Origin: Clostridium sp.
GTDB taxonomy: Bacteria > Bacillota > Clostridia > TANB77 > CAG-508
DNA length: 64,000 nt
Assembly: GCA_018371855.1 (NCBI GenBank)
Contig: JAHAKD010000001.1
Coordinates: 248,001 to 312,000 of the forward strand
Reading direction: 5' to 3'
A program made the translations under genes and the position numbers. Of this stretch, positions 53,030-61,547 are shown piece after piece. Every line of letters starts with the position of its first letter. Position 1 is the first letter of the stretch. A model generated the notes under the pieces. It made no database searches. It was not told the DNA's origin and saw nothing but the letters and a program-made list of their open reading frames with translations.

Positions 53030-54139
53030 CTAGGTTAGTTTTTGCATAAATTCGTCTATATACTGTTTAAATATAGCTTGAATCTCTTGTAAAGTTACAG
53101 CTTTCTTATATTTAATTTTTTCAAATTTATCCCCCACTAATTCTTTTATTTGTTCCAAAGTTAAATCTGCATTCATATTTATTAATTTTTCTAATAAATA
53201 TTCTACTATTTCTTCTTTCGTCATTTTCTGATCTGTTACATCACTTTTTCTTTTATTTAAAGTATTTATAGCAAGATAATCTATAAAAAATGTTTCATCG
53301 CTTATTTGTTTTATTATGTCTTCATCAATGTATTCCTTATGCTCTGTAGAAGGTCCATCCAGGTTATCTAAATGTTCTTGAATATAATCCCATAACTTTG
53401 TTGCATATTGAAAATTAACATTTTTCAATATTAAATTGGTCTTTTTTATTGGAGGTCTAATCAGTCTTACATTCATTTTGTCCAACTCTTTATACACATC
53501 TGTAAATGTTAATTCATTAATTTTCTTTTCTATCTTATCAATTCTGGAAATAATTTCTCGTTTCTTTTTTTGTTTTTCATCTTCTGTCATATTTAATGCT
53601 GTTGTAACTGACATATTTATCGCAACATCTTCATTTTTCATTTTACTAGTTGCAATATATGTAAGCTTTTTCTCGTCCTTCATATTCCTCTTTAAATTTT
53701 CTTCTACTAATTTTCTTTTTTTGTCACAAAACATTTTTAAATTATGTATTAATGTATATATTAATTTATTCTCATATGTGTCAAAACTTTCTTCTTTATA
53801 CACATTAAGAATTTTAGACGGACGTACATCATCATTTTCATCAACTTCTTGTATTAAATTTGTATGCTTAGAAAGATGTTTAATACTATCAACTGTAATT
53901 TTACGAGCAAGCTCGATTTTAACTATTTCTTCTTCATTAACTATAAATCTATTTGGACTTCTTAAAATATTATCTATATAAGGAAGAGTTAATTCTACAA
54001 CATCAATCCATTCAATATCATTCAAATAATTTTCGTAATCAATATTTATCTTTGCATTAGAATTAATTTTGGACATAAAATAATCTACTGTAGAATTTTC
54101 TGTTTCCTCATATAATTTTTTAAGTTCTAATTCTTTCAT
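53030..54139 (-). CDS. DUF2357/McrC-like partner without visible nuclease
   Basis: This is a 369-residue cytoplasmic helical protein. The central part, ESFDTYENKLIYTLIHNLKM, fits the DUF2357 pattern, a family paired with McrB-like ATPases. The region ADLTLEQIKELVGDKFEKIK near the end may be a small contact domain. McrC-type proteins usually end in a PD-(D/E)xK nuclease; I see no such motif here. It starts 12 bases after the AAA+ gene, so the two surely work together. Confidence 0.5.
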   Translation of the reverse strand: MKELELKKLYEETENSTVDYFMSKINSNAKINIDYENYLNDIEWIDVVELTLPYIDNILRSPNRFIVNEEEIVKIELARKITVDSIKHLSKHTNLIQEVDENDDVRPSKILNVYKEESFDTYENKLIYTLIHNLKMFCDKKRKLVEENLKRNMKDEKKLTYIATSKMKNEDVAINMSVTTALNMTEDEKQKKKREIISRIDKIEKKINELTFTDVYKELDKMNVRLIRPPIKKTNLILKNVNFQYATKLWDYIQEHLDNLDGPSTEHKEYIDEDIIKQISDETFFIDYLAINTLNKRKSDVTDQKMTKEEIVEYLLEKLINMNADLTLEQIKELVGDKFEKIKYKKAVTLQEIQAIFKQYIDEFMQKLT

Positions 54140-54151
54140 TTACATTACCTC

Positions 54152-55672
54152 TTATGTTAATTTCTTTAATCTAGATACAAACTCTATACATTCTTTCATT
54201 TTATTTTTACCAAAAGTTTTATTTAGAAAGTTTATATATGGATCAATTTCATCTTTAATGTAACCAATGTTTAATTGTTCAAATTTTCTAAGTATTTTTT
54301 TAGCTATAAAATAATCTACACCTGCAATTTCGTCACCACCACAAGCCACATAAACTGGTACAAATTTTTTCATATGAGAAACAATACGGTTACCAAAAGC
54401 AATTCTAAAATGTTCAATTACATAGTCGTCCATTTGTTCTATTTTCTTAATCGTGTCATCAGAAATTGGGTGTTCTTGCATTGCTGTTTGGAATAATTCT
54501 GATAAATAAGAGAAATTAATATCTATTGCATCTGTATCTGTAGGAGTAAATGCATTACCTTTATCATTTATATCTATTGGCATAGCTCTATCATAAACTT
54601 TATCTGTTACCATGAATGTAGAATCATCATTGTTTATTGTTCCAATATACCACATATTAGCAGGTACTTTTATTTTCCCTCCATTAATATGTTTTGGATC
54701 TGTTGACCAGCTATTTGGAACAAGTTCGATTATCCACTCGTCTGTATTTGGCATTTCCAAAATAGAAAGCATCTCTGCAAAATAATATTCAACACGTGAA
54801 ATATTCATTTCGTCCAATATTACTGTATAAACATCATCCGTATAACCAGCAATATACATTTCTTTTAAAACTTCTGTTTCGTTAAATTTTTTTGTAAACT
54901 CGTTAAAATATCCAAACAATTCTGTTCTGTCTCTCCAAGATGGCTGTACAGAAGCTACACACGAATCATGCTTCATAAATTTTCCCCATGCATAAGCTAA
55001 AGATGTTTTACCAGTACCAGATATACCTTGTAAAATAACTAGCTTAGTAGATGCTAATGCAGAAACGAATAACCTCATCATATCTATTGTATAGTATAGT
55101 CCTAATTTTGAAGCTGCAAAATTTCTGAAGTTTTCACATAATTCCTGCAAGGTAAACGAGTTGCCATAATTTTTAATTCTATAATTTTTATATTCTTCAT
55201 CTATTTCGGTTAATTTAGCAAATCTAGAATCTTTAGTTGGATCTATAGTCTCATCCCCTGCATTTTCTTCTACAGGAGATTCTCCTGGTTTAAGTCCTAA
55301 TTGTGAAACTTTCATTGCCATTATATCTTCTTTTTCTTTTACTAAAGATGCAACTTTACTATTTAAGTTTGCAACTTCATCCAATAACTGATCTTTCTCT
55401 ATATTTGTTTTTCTAAATTTAAAGTATTTTCTAAATAAAAAATAAATTAATAATATGATTGCAGCTATAAATATTATAATTAGTGCAATAGATATGCCAA
55501 CTAACAGCCATTCTGGCATAGAAAGATCCCCTTTGTAATTATTTAGAATCTCTTGATATCTTTTAAAATTAAATGCTTGGGCAAATCCTTCTCCAATGCC
55601 CTTAAACATCCCTATAAAGCCTGAAAAAAATTGATTTAAAAATTCGTATAAAAATCTTGTAAATGTTTCCAT
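54152..55672 (-). CDS. Membrane-anchored McrB-like AAA+ ATPase
   Basis: This is a 506-residue protein. An amphipathic start is followed by one membrane helix (55-80), a coiled coil (88-120), a linker and an AAA+ domain of the McrB/dynein-like class. Walker A is GISGTGKTS at 216-224, Walker B VILDEMN at 284-290, the sensor-1 region GTINNDDS at 344-351 and an arginine in YDRAMPIDI near 362. The N-terminal DNA-binding domain of McrB is replaced by the membrane anchor. That argues against restriction and for work at the membrane. It is co-transcribed with two SipW genes and several TasA-like genes. Confidence 0.85.
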   Translation of the reverse strand: METFTRFLYEFLNQFFSGFIGMFKGIGEGFAQAFNFKRYQEILNNYKGDLSMPEWLLVGISIALIIIFIAAIILLIYFLFRKYFKFRKTNIEKDQLLDEVANLNSKVASLVKEKEDIMAMKVSQLGLKPGESPVEENAGDETIDPTKDSRFAKLTEIDEEYKNYRIKNYGNSFTLQELCENFRNFAASKLGLYYTIDMMRLFVSALASTKLVILQGISGTGKTSLAYAWGKFMKHDSCVASVQPSWRDRTELFGYFNEFTKKFNETEVLKEMYIAGYTDDVYTVILDEMNISRVEYYFAEMLSILEMPNTDEWIIELVPNSWSTDPKHINGGKIKVPANMWYIGTINNDDSTFMVTDKVYDRAMPIDINDKGNAFTPTDTDAIDINFSYLSELFQTAMQEHPISDDTIKKIEQMDDYVIEHFRIAFGNRIVSHMKKFVPVYVACGGDEIAGVDYFIAKKILRKFEQLNIGYIKDEIDPYINFLNKTFGKNKMKECIEFVSRLKKLT

Positions 55673-55682
55673 CTTTTACCTC

Positions 55683-56669
55683 TTACGTTCTAATTAAATT
55701 TTTTATATTTTTTGTTTTTTCATTTATATCATCAAAATTATTAATTGTTGTATCTAAAATAATAAAATTAAACATCTTTAGTCTTTCCATACTCTCTATG
55801 TCTGTTTTAAAAGTATTATCCAAATATAATGAAAATTTAAATCCATTTTGAATTAAACTATATATCTTCTTTCTATAATTTATAAAAGCTTTATTAGAAA
55901 TTAATAAGCTTATTTTTTCTTGAATTGCAGATGAATTTATTATATTTAAAATACTCTTTATTTTTTTCTCTTTTATTATTAGAGTTTCTGGTAGATCAAC
56001 AATATATTTTCTTTTAAAATTATGTACTAAAATTTCATTTAATATTTCTTTAGATAACATAGAATATTCTACTTGTAGCTTGTCTTCATTTGTTATTCCA
56101 TTACAAAACACATTTTTTATAAATTCTCTATTATAAATCTTAGGAAATTTAATTTTATAACTAATATCAGCATAATATGTATCCAAATCAAGTTTCTTAT
56201 ATTTCAAGTAAAAAACTTCACTTTCGTATTTTTCTTTTAATTCATCTCTTTTATTTTCATAAAAAACATTTTTTTCTATAAATCTACTTTTGAAATAATC
56301 TTTAGTATTATTTTTCCAATATATATCATTTAATGCATTTATTGCTGATTCTTCACTTTTTACGATACTTACTGAATCAAAAGTTAATATGTTTTTAAAT
56401 ATATTAGATTCATCTATAATTAGTTTCTTATCATGTGGTCTTTTAATTTCTAAATTGTTTTGTGTATTAGTTATTACTTTAATAATTTTATCTCTAAATG
56501 TTCTTATATTTTCATTATCTATAAAATTAAAATATCTAGCATCTATATAATCATTTAAAAAACTATTAAATATATCTAGATCAAAATTCTTACCTAGAAT
56601 CAATTTTGAATATTCTTTAAATTCTTCTTTTACTATATCAATATATCTATCTATAATGTTTTTAACCAT
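55683..56669 (-). CDS. Helical cytoplasmic protein, unknown
   Basis: This is a 328-residue protein, rich in K, I, N and E, with no signal or membrane segment. There is a short beta-helix pattern, TYYADISYKIKFPKIYN, in the middle and long helices on both sides. Like the 511-residue protein at 47446 it is linked to exported proteins; I cannot show homology between the two. It lies 10 bases before the AAA+ gene and so is probably a component of the same complex. Confidence 0.6.
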   Translation of the reverse strand: MVKNIIDRYIDIVKEEFKEYSKLILGKNFDLDIFNSFLNDYIDARYFNFIDNENIRTFRDKIIKVITNTQNNLEIKRPHDKKLIIDESNIFKNILTFDSVSIVKSEESAINALNDIYWKNNTKDYFKSRFIEKNVFYENKRDELKEKYESEVFYLKYKKLDLDTYYADISYKIKFPKIYNREFIKNVFCNGITNEDKLQVEYSMLSKEILNEILVHNFKRKYIVDLPETLIIKEKKIKSILNIINSSAIQEKISLLISNKAFINYRKKIYSLIQNGFKFSLYLDNTFKTDIESMERLKMFNFIILDTTINNFDDINEKTKNIKNLIRT

Positions 56670-56683
56670 TTTTTTCTCCTCAT

Positions 56684-57610
56684 TTAATATGTACTTACAG
56701 TAATAACTGGACTGCCTAATCCATTATATGTATAATCTTTTGTAACATCTGTTTTATAAAATCTTATATTAACACTTGTAATGGCATCTATCGATAAAGA
56801 AAAACTATCTACATATGTGTATCCATCTATTTTGGTAGTTTGTACATTTGTTCCATCTTTGTATGTTCCATTAGTTATATCTATTAAAACATTTTCTGGA
56901 TTAAAATTTATATTGACCCTTGCAGAATAGCATTTCCTTTTGTTTTCTTCAGATAAAGATAAATATTCATCTATTGTAAGACGATCACCAACTTTATGTG
57001 AACCAAAGCTTTGTTCTACTGTATAATATGATAATGTATTAGTAATTTTTAATTCTAAGTATTGTCTATTTGCAATATCATCAATAGTGTATGATAAATT
57101 TTCTTTACCTACTACTAAAGTAAATTTTCCTATTAAAGTCTTTTTATATGGCCCTTTGGATGTTGCAGTTATTTCTACCCAAACAGTATCCCCTGTATCT
57201 AATTTGGTATTAGGTGTAAGCATTATATTAAATGAATCTGAATTTGTAGATGCATAAATTGTTCCACTCGTTTTGCTTATATCACATTTTATATTGTCTG
57301 AATACGCATAAGATATATCATAATCTATATCATAAGAAGTAACATTTAAATTATTGCTTCTACTATTCATATTTATAACTATTTCATAACTATCCACACC
57401 AGACCAATTTTCTACTTGATAGTTAGCTCCTTCCTCTTTTAATTTATCACTATAGAAATAAAATTCTTTTGAGCGTAAGAAAAAGTCATGAATACTACTA
57501 GTTATATATCTTCCAAAAACTGTAGTTATAAAAATAAATATAACAAGCATAATCATAAGAAATATTATTTTGTTTTTTTTCATTTTAGTAGATTTTTTCT
57601 TATTATACAT
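56684..57610 (-). CDS. Large TasA-like or beta-sandwich exported protein
   Basis: This is a 308-residue exported protein with a signal helix (13-33, ending FGRYITSS) and two beta domains. The first contains FNIMLTPNTKLDTGDTVWVE, an alternating strand pattern common in surface fibre proteins. The second includes a segment resembling camelysin strands. It lacks the W-x-x-x-x-N marks of the smaller TasA-like proteins, so family membership is less sure. It is the fifth gene of the operon from 59845. Confidence 0.6.
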   Translation of the reverse strand: MYNKKKSTKMKKNKIIFLMIMLVIFIFITTVFGRYITSSIHDFFLRSKEFYFYSDKLKEEGANYQVENWSGVDSYEIVINMNSRSNNLNVTSYDIDYDISYAYSDNIKCDISKTSGTIYASTNSDSFNIMLTPNTKLDTGDTVWVEITATSKGPYKKTLIGKFTLVVGKENLSYTIDDIANRQYLELKITNTLSYYTVEQSFGSHKVGDRLTIDEYLSLSEENKRKCYSARVNINFNPENVLIDITNGTYKDGTNVQTTKIDGYTYVDSFSLSIDAITSVNIRFYKTDVTKDYTYNGLGSPVITVSTY

Positions 57611-57625
57611 TTGTTTCTCCTAACT

Positions 57626-58183
57626 TTATTGTATTATTGTTTGCGTAGAAGTTACAGAAATTTCTACTAATTCTATTAGGTCTTGATAATTAATGCTAGT
57701 AAAATCAGCTGGAAAAGTTATTATTAGTTTATATATATTTATTCCACTAACACTATGTTTAAAATATCTCGAATTCACTTTCATTGTTCTAAAATATGTC
57801 CCATCGGTATCTTTATTAATTTCATTAGTAAAATCTGCTATTGTTGTATCATTTTCTAATAATTGGTAAGTCAATGGGAGATTTGTTGTTGTTCTAATCT
57901 GCAAATCATATTGCATGTCTGTTTCTGTTATATGACCATCTTTCTCATTAGAAATAGAAAAAGTATATGTATATGGTGTAGAATTTGGAATTAAAGAATC
58001 CAAATTTAATGTCATTTGTTGATAGTCATCATTTAGAACATAAAAAGCTGTATCTACATTAGCTTCAGAACTTGTATTAGATGTATATCTAGCCATTATT
58101 AATGTAATGAGCCTAATTACTATTAAAATACATATAATTAAAACTATAAACTTTTTTAATAAAATAATCTTTTTTTTTTGCAT
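57626..58183 (-). CDS. TasA-like exported protein, 185 residues
   Basis: It has a signal helix (10-30) with the SipW-type end MARYTSNTSS, then VDTAFYVLNDDYQQMTLNLD, a start close to camelysin/TasA proteins, and a beta-sandwich to the end (ISVTSTQTIIQ). It lies two bases after the SipW gene at 58186, which probably processes it. Probable fibre or minor subunit. Confidence 0.8.
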   Translation of the reverse strand: MQKKKIILLKKFIVLIICILIVIRLITLIMARYTSNTSSEANVDTAFYVLNDDYQQMTLNLDSLIPNSTPYTYTFSISNEKDGHITETDMQYDLQIRTTTNLPLTYQLLENDTTIADFTNEINKDTDGTYFRTMKVNSRYFKHSVSGINIYKLIITFPADFTSINYQDLIELVEISVTSTQTIIQ

Positions 58184-58185
58184 AT

Positions 58186-58695
58186 TTACTCCATTTCTTT
58201 AGTTTTTTTGTCATATAAAAAGCAAACAATTCCAAGTAATATTATCGTTACCAAAATTGGAATAAAAACTTGTGGGGCAAATATTACATTTTTCATTAAA
58301 GAAAATTTAGGAATAATCTTAATTACTTTTCCTATTAAATTTGCTACATCCATAGGTTTATCTTCTGCATTGTTTGCATCACCTTTTGCAATAAATTTAT
58401 TATCTTGTATCCTTATTAACCTATGTGTTACAAAAGAATTATTATCTTTACATACAATAATATCATCTTTTTTTACATCATCTGTAAGTTTTACAATTAT
58501 AACATCACCAGCATTTATTGTTGGTGACATACTTCCTGTTGCAACCTCAAAAAATGTGTAACCAAATATGTTTGCATATGCTTTATTAAGTACTTTTACT
58601 TGCACAAAATAATAAATTGCAAAAGCCATTATAATTATTATAAATAAGATTAAAATATTTAAAACATATCCTAATACTTTTGATAACTTTTTCAA
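58186..58695 (-). CDS. sipW: SipW-type signal peptidase I (3)
   Basis: This is a 169-residue membrane protein and the most typical of the four SipW-like proteins. Helices at about 11-35 and 145-163; catalytic Ser55 in ATGSMSPTINAGD; His91 in VTHRL; the block AKGDANNAEDKPMD. It is placed between two TasA-like genes. Confidence 0.92.
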   Translation of the reverse strand: MKKLSKVLGYVLNILILFIIIIMAFAIYYFVQVKVLNKAYANIFGYTFFEVATGSMSPTINAGDVIIVKLTDDVKKDDIIVCKDNNSFVTHRLIRIQDNKFIAKGDANNAEDKPMDVANLIGKVIKIIPKFSLMKNVIFAPQVFIPILVTIILLGIVCFLYDKKTKEME

Positions 58696-58704
58696 AATTT
58701 TCTC

Positions 58705-59319
58705 CTATTCAGCCTTAAATTCTTGTATTTCTTCGCCAAGGTATTGACTTACTTTTACCTGTACAGGAATATTGATTTTATGATTTGGAATGCTTCCAAT
58801 ATTTATGTCTTCATTTCCATCATCACACCAAAATAATGTAACTTGAATATTGTTAGTTAAATTATTTTTAATATCGTCCAATGAAATGATTCCTACATAT
58901 GTATTTGAATCTGTCTTTATCAAAGTATTTCCTGCCATTGTTTCTTTAACAGAGTCTATTCTTATATTTGTTGCATTAATATCTGTCGTATCAAATTTTA
59001 TTTCATACATAATCGAAACATCTGTCTCGGTTGGATCTATTAATATATTAAAATTCCCTTTTAAGCCAGGGGCTAACTTGCCTGGCTCGACACCTTGTGA
59101 TTCATCTATCTCTATGTCATCTATTACAAATTCCTTTACAGCATTCGAAGAGATATCTGTACTGTTTACAAGTATTTTCCAAGTTGCATTATCAATTTTC
59201 ATGTCGCCTGTAAATTCACTTCTGAATGTTGCAAAGGTAGATAAGATAGCATAAATAAGAATAATAAATATAATTATTAATAGAACAATTATAATTAAAA
59301 CTTTTTTATTTTTATTCAT
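58705..59319 (-). CDS. TasA-like exported protein, 204 residues
   Basis: It has a signal helix (8-28) ending STFATFRSEF, a beta-sandwich with NATWKILVNSTDISS, and LAPGLKGNFNILIDPTETDV in the middle. It is related to the plus-strand protein at 51184. An ATG at 59370 is in frame, but AAGGAAG before ATG 59319, which overlaps the stop of the previous gene, fixes the start. Confidence 0.8.
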   Translation of the reverse strand: MNKNKKVLIIIVLLIIIFIILIYAILSTFATFRSEFTGDMKIDNATWKILVNSTDISSNAVKEFVIDDIEIDESQGVEPGKLAPGLKGNFNILIDPTETDVSIMYEIKFDTTDINATNIRIDSVKETMAGNTLIKTDSNTYVGIISLDDIKNNLTNNIQVTLFWCDDGNEDINIGSIPNHKINIPVQVKVSQYLGEEIQEFKAE

Positions 59320-59845
59320 TTGTGTCTTCCTTTTTGTTATTTCTACCCTCTTTAATTTCTGCAAATACAACTGTTATTTCATAAATAAACGCTAACAATG
59401 ATGGGAATACAATTAATATTAAAAATCCCCATTTAGATTCTAATATTCCTAAAACAGTTCCAAGTTTTGGAATTACTGTAACTCCTTCTGTATTTCCAAT
59501 AACATATTCACTAGAAATGATCATATTTCCTTCCAATGTATATGTATATTCAAAATTACTAACTTTTTCGACATTTGTTACATTTGCTACAGTAATCTCT
59601 ACTCTATCTGCAGATGTATTATAAAAAAATATAGAGTCATTTTCTCTAATTCTTGTATCTCTATTTACAATTACCAAATCGCCTTTATTATAATTCGGTT
59701 GTAATTCTTCATTGTCTATCAATACTAAAGAAGTTTCTCCGAATTCAGTAACTTTAAACTCGTTGTAGGATAAAAGGCAAATTGTCACAAATACCGCAAT
59801 TATTGCATAAATTATAAATATTATGTTTCCTATTATTTTTTTCAT
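59312..59845 (-). CDS. Catalytically dead SipW-like protein
   Basis: This is a 177-residue protein with the SipW layout: N-terminal helix (6-26), then ELQPNYNKGDLVIVNRD, which aligns with the SM-x-P-x-x-x-x-GD box, and a C-terminal helix (about 135-160). The nucleophile Ser is replaced by Glu47, and the region of the catalytic His reads EITVANV without His. It should bind but not cut, perhaps as a chaperone, receptor or anchor for substrates. It is the first gene of the operon. GGAGGG precedes ATG 59845; an in-frame ATG 15 bases upstream lies before that site. Confidence 0.75.
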   Translation of the reverse strand: MKKIIGNIIFIIYAIIAVFVTICLLSYNEFKVTEFGETSLVLIDNEELQPNYNKGDLVIVNRDTRIRENDSIFFYNTSADRVEITVANVTNVEKVSNFEYTYTLEGNMIISSEYVIGNTEGVTVIPKLGTVLGILESKWGFLILIVFPSLLAFIYEITVVFAEIKEGRNNKKEDTNE

Positions 59846-59899
59846 TAAAATTCCCTCCATTTAATTCTGTAAATTTGTCATTAGTTATTTCTGAAATAA

Positions 59900-59928
59900 A
59901 TATATCATACCAATATTTCTTTTTCAAC
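59900..59928 (-). promoter_or_regulatory. Promoter of the main fibre/AAA+ operon
   Basis: On the minus strand TTGAAA and TATATT are 17 bases apart, about 55 bases before the first ATG. No clear terminator was seen until the stop at 51780, so one transcript of 8 kb is possible. Confidence 0.65.
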
Positions 59929-59946
59929 TTTTTTGAATATTTTTAT

Positions 59947-59974
59947 TGATTTAAATTTTATAAATGTTATAATT
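59947..59974 (+). promoter_or_regulatory. Promoter of the gene at 60002
   Basis: TTGATT and TATAAT are 16 bases apart. It is divergent from the fibre operon promoter. Confidence 0.65.
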
Positions 59975-60001
59975 AATTAAAGTACACGTGGAGGATTGCA
60001 A

Positions 60002-60838
60002 ATGATTAAACTTTCTAACAAAGAAGAAGTTAAGAAACAAATAACAAATCAGAATAATTTAATAGAAAAATATATAAATAAACAAGTACATTTAAGCAAT
60101 GAACTAATATCTTCTATAAATATTTTTACGGAAGATATTTTTAATGAATTTGTAAAATACATTGCTCAAATAAAAAAGAATTTAGAATTATTTGATAATT
60201 TAAATTCCAAATTAGAAAAACTAAAACTTGAAAAGAACAAAGATATCAGAAAAGAACTTATAACAGATTATATTAATTCTTTATCTTCTATTATTCCTGA
60301 TATGATTAATACTAACTTACAGGTTAAAGCGTTTATAGAAAAAAATAAAACGATATCTGATTCTACAAATGTACCTGAAGAAATTAAGAAACAAAATAAT
60401 GATAATTTATTAGAAAATACACTAATTATTTCAGAACTTTCTGGTAAAGTAGTTCTACCCTACACCATAAATAAATTAAATAAAATAAAAGAGCAAAATA
60501 CTGACTATGAAAATATATATGAAATAATCGAGAAAGAATTTACTATTCCTTTAAGTCATTATAAATATGCACCTATTTCAAGGTTTAAAGAAGGAATGCA
60601 GTTAGCTTTAAAGCGTTCTAATTTAAATTATCTTAAAGCACTTTCTTTAGGTGCCGAATTATTAGTAAATTATAATCTACACCCAGCAATAATTACTGCA
60701 TGTAAAAATATAGATGAACTTGATGTTTATTTATCTTGTTTAGAAGATGACCAATTGGATAAATTTAACTTATTTGATATAAAATTTGAAATGTTACCAC
60801 AAGCTTCTAAGAATAAAACAATAGTACAAAATAGTTAA
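60002..60838 (+). CDS. Helical cytoplasmic protein, unknown
   Basis: This is a 278-residue soluble protein. The first 110 residues form long helices (coiled-coil-like). The C-terminal part has a segment reading VVLPYTINKLNKIKEQN and then FTIPLSHYKYAPISRFKEGM, a compact helical domain I cannot name. A TTG at 59996 is in frame, but GTGGAGG at 59988-59994 suits ATG 60002. It is transcribed alone and ends in a strong terminator, so it may be chromosomal and unrelated to the fibre cluster. Confidence 0.6.
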   Translation: MIKLSNKEEVKKQITNQNNLIEKYINKQVHLSNELISSINIFTEDIFNEFVKYIAQIKKNLELFDNLNSKLEKLKLEKNKDIRKELITDYINSLSSIIPDMINTNLQVKAFIEKNKTISDSTNVPEEIKKQNNDNLLENTLIISELSGKVVLPYTINKLNKIKEQNTDYENIYEIIEKEFTIPLSHYKYAPISRFKEGMQLALKRSNLNYLKALSLGAELLVNYNLHPAIITACKNIDELDVYLSCLEDDQLDKFNLFDIKFEMLPQASKNKTIVQNS

Positions 60839-60877
60839 AGAAATCAAAATATTAAGATTTATTTTGATTTCTTTTTT
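60839..60877 (+). terminator. Intrinsic terminator
   Basis: A 13-bp perfect stem, AGAAATCAAAATA/TATTTTGATTTCT, with an 8-base loop is followed by six T. Confidence 0.9.
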
Positions 60878-60891
60878 CGCTCTAACTATAT

Positions 60892-61530
60892 TTATCTCTC
60901 TCCATATATTTTATCTAAAACTATATTTACTTTTTCTGTAGCAGCTTTTATATATTCTTCTAACATTTCAAAAGAAATTAAAATTAGATTTTCACTTTGT
61001 AAATCAAATAATTTAAAGTTTTCTTTGATTGTGTTTTTTAAATTAATATCATCTGATATTGCTAGAAATTCTTTTTGCAATTTTTCTATGTTTAGATCGG
61101 TTTTCTTTAAAAGATATCTATCAATAATTGGATAATCAGAATAAATGTCTGAGCTAAATTGGTCGTCAGTATGCACAGAATTATCTTTTTTATAAATAAT
61201 AGTTTTTTTATCTTTTTCTATAGCCATTCTAGGTATATATATACTAAACCATAGCATATCTTCAATTAAATGAGCTAAATATCCTTGCATCATTTGGCTT
61301 TTAGGTAAAATTTCTTTATTTTCGATTATAAATCTTTCTATATCTGGATAATCTCCTTCTGAACCATATAAGATACCATGACGTATATAATGTGTCATTT
61401 CTCTCCTCTGAGCTGGTATAGCTTTATGTAATATATCTGGTAAAATTGCACCATATAAAAATTCGTCTCCTAATTTATATTTTTCTTTTAGTATATTTGA
61501 TATATATACATGACTAATTATTGAACTCAT
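60892..61530 (-). CDS. Zinc-dependent phospholipase C-like protein
   Basis: This is a 212-residue protein resembling the small clostridial branch of the zinc-dependent phospholipase C family. The early SHVYISNILKEKY, GAILPDILHKA, MTHYIRHG and later MQGYLAHLIEDMLW carry the His and Asp residues that would hold zinc. There is no signal peptide, so if it is active it works inside the cell; many such short members have no proven activity. AAAGGAG precedes the ATG. It follows the glucosaminidase gene by 17 bases. Confidence 0.65.
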   Translation of the reverse strand: MSSIISHVYISNILKEKYKLGDEFLYGAILPDILHKAIPAQRREMTHYIRHGILYGSEGDYPDIERFIIENKEILPKSQMMQGYLAHLIEDMLWFSIYIPRMAIEKDKKTIIYKKDNSVHTDDQFSSDIYSDYPIIDRYLLKKTDLNIEKLQKEFLAISDDINLKNTIKENFKLFDLQSENLILISFEMLEEYIKAATEKVNIVLDKIYGER

Positions 61531-61547
61531 TGTTATTTCTCCTTTGT

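Noticed and set aside
54152..55672. Ordinary McrBC restriction system
   Set aside because: The ATPase has a membrane anchor instead of a DNA-binding domain, the partner shows no nuclease motif and the operon is full of export genes.
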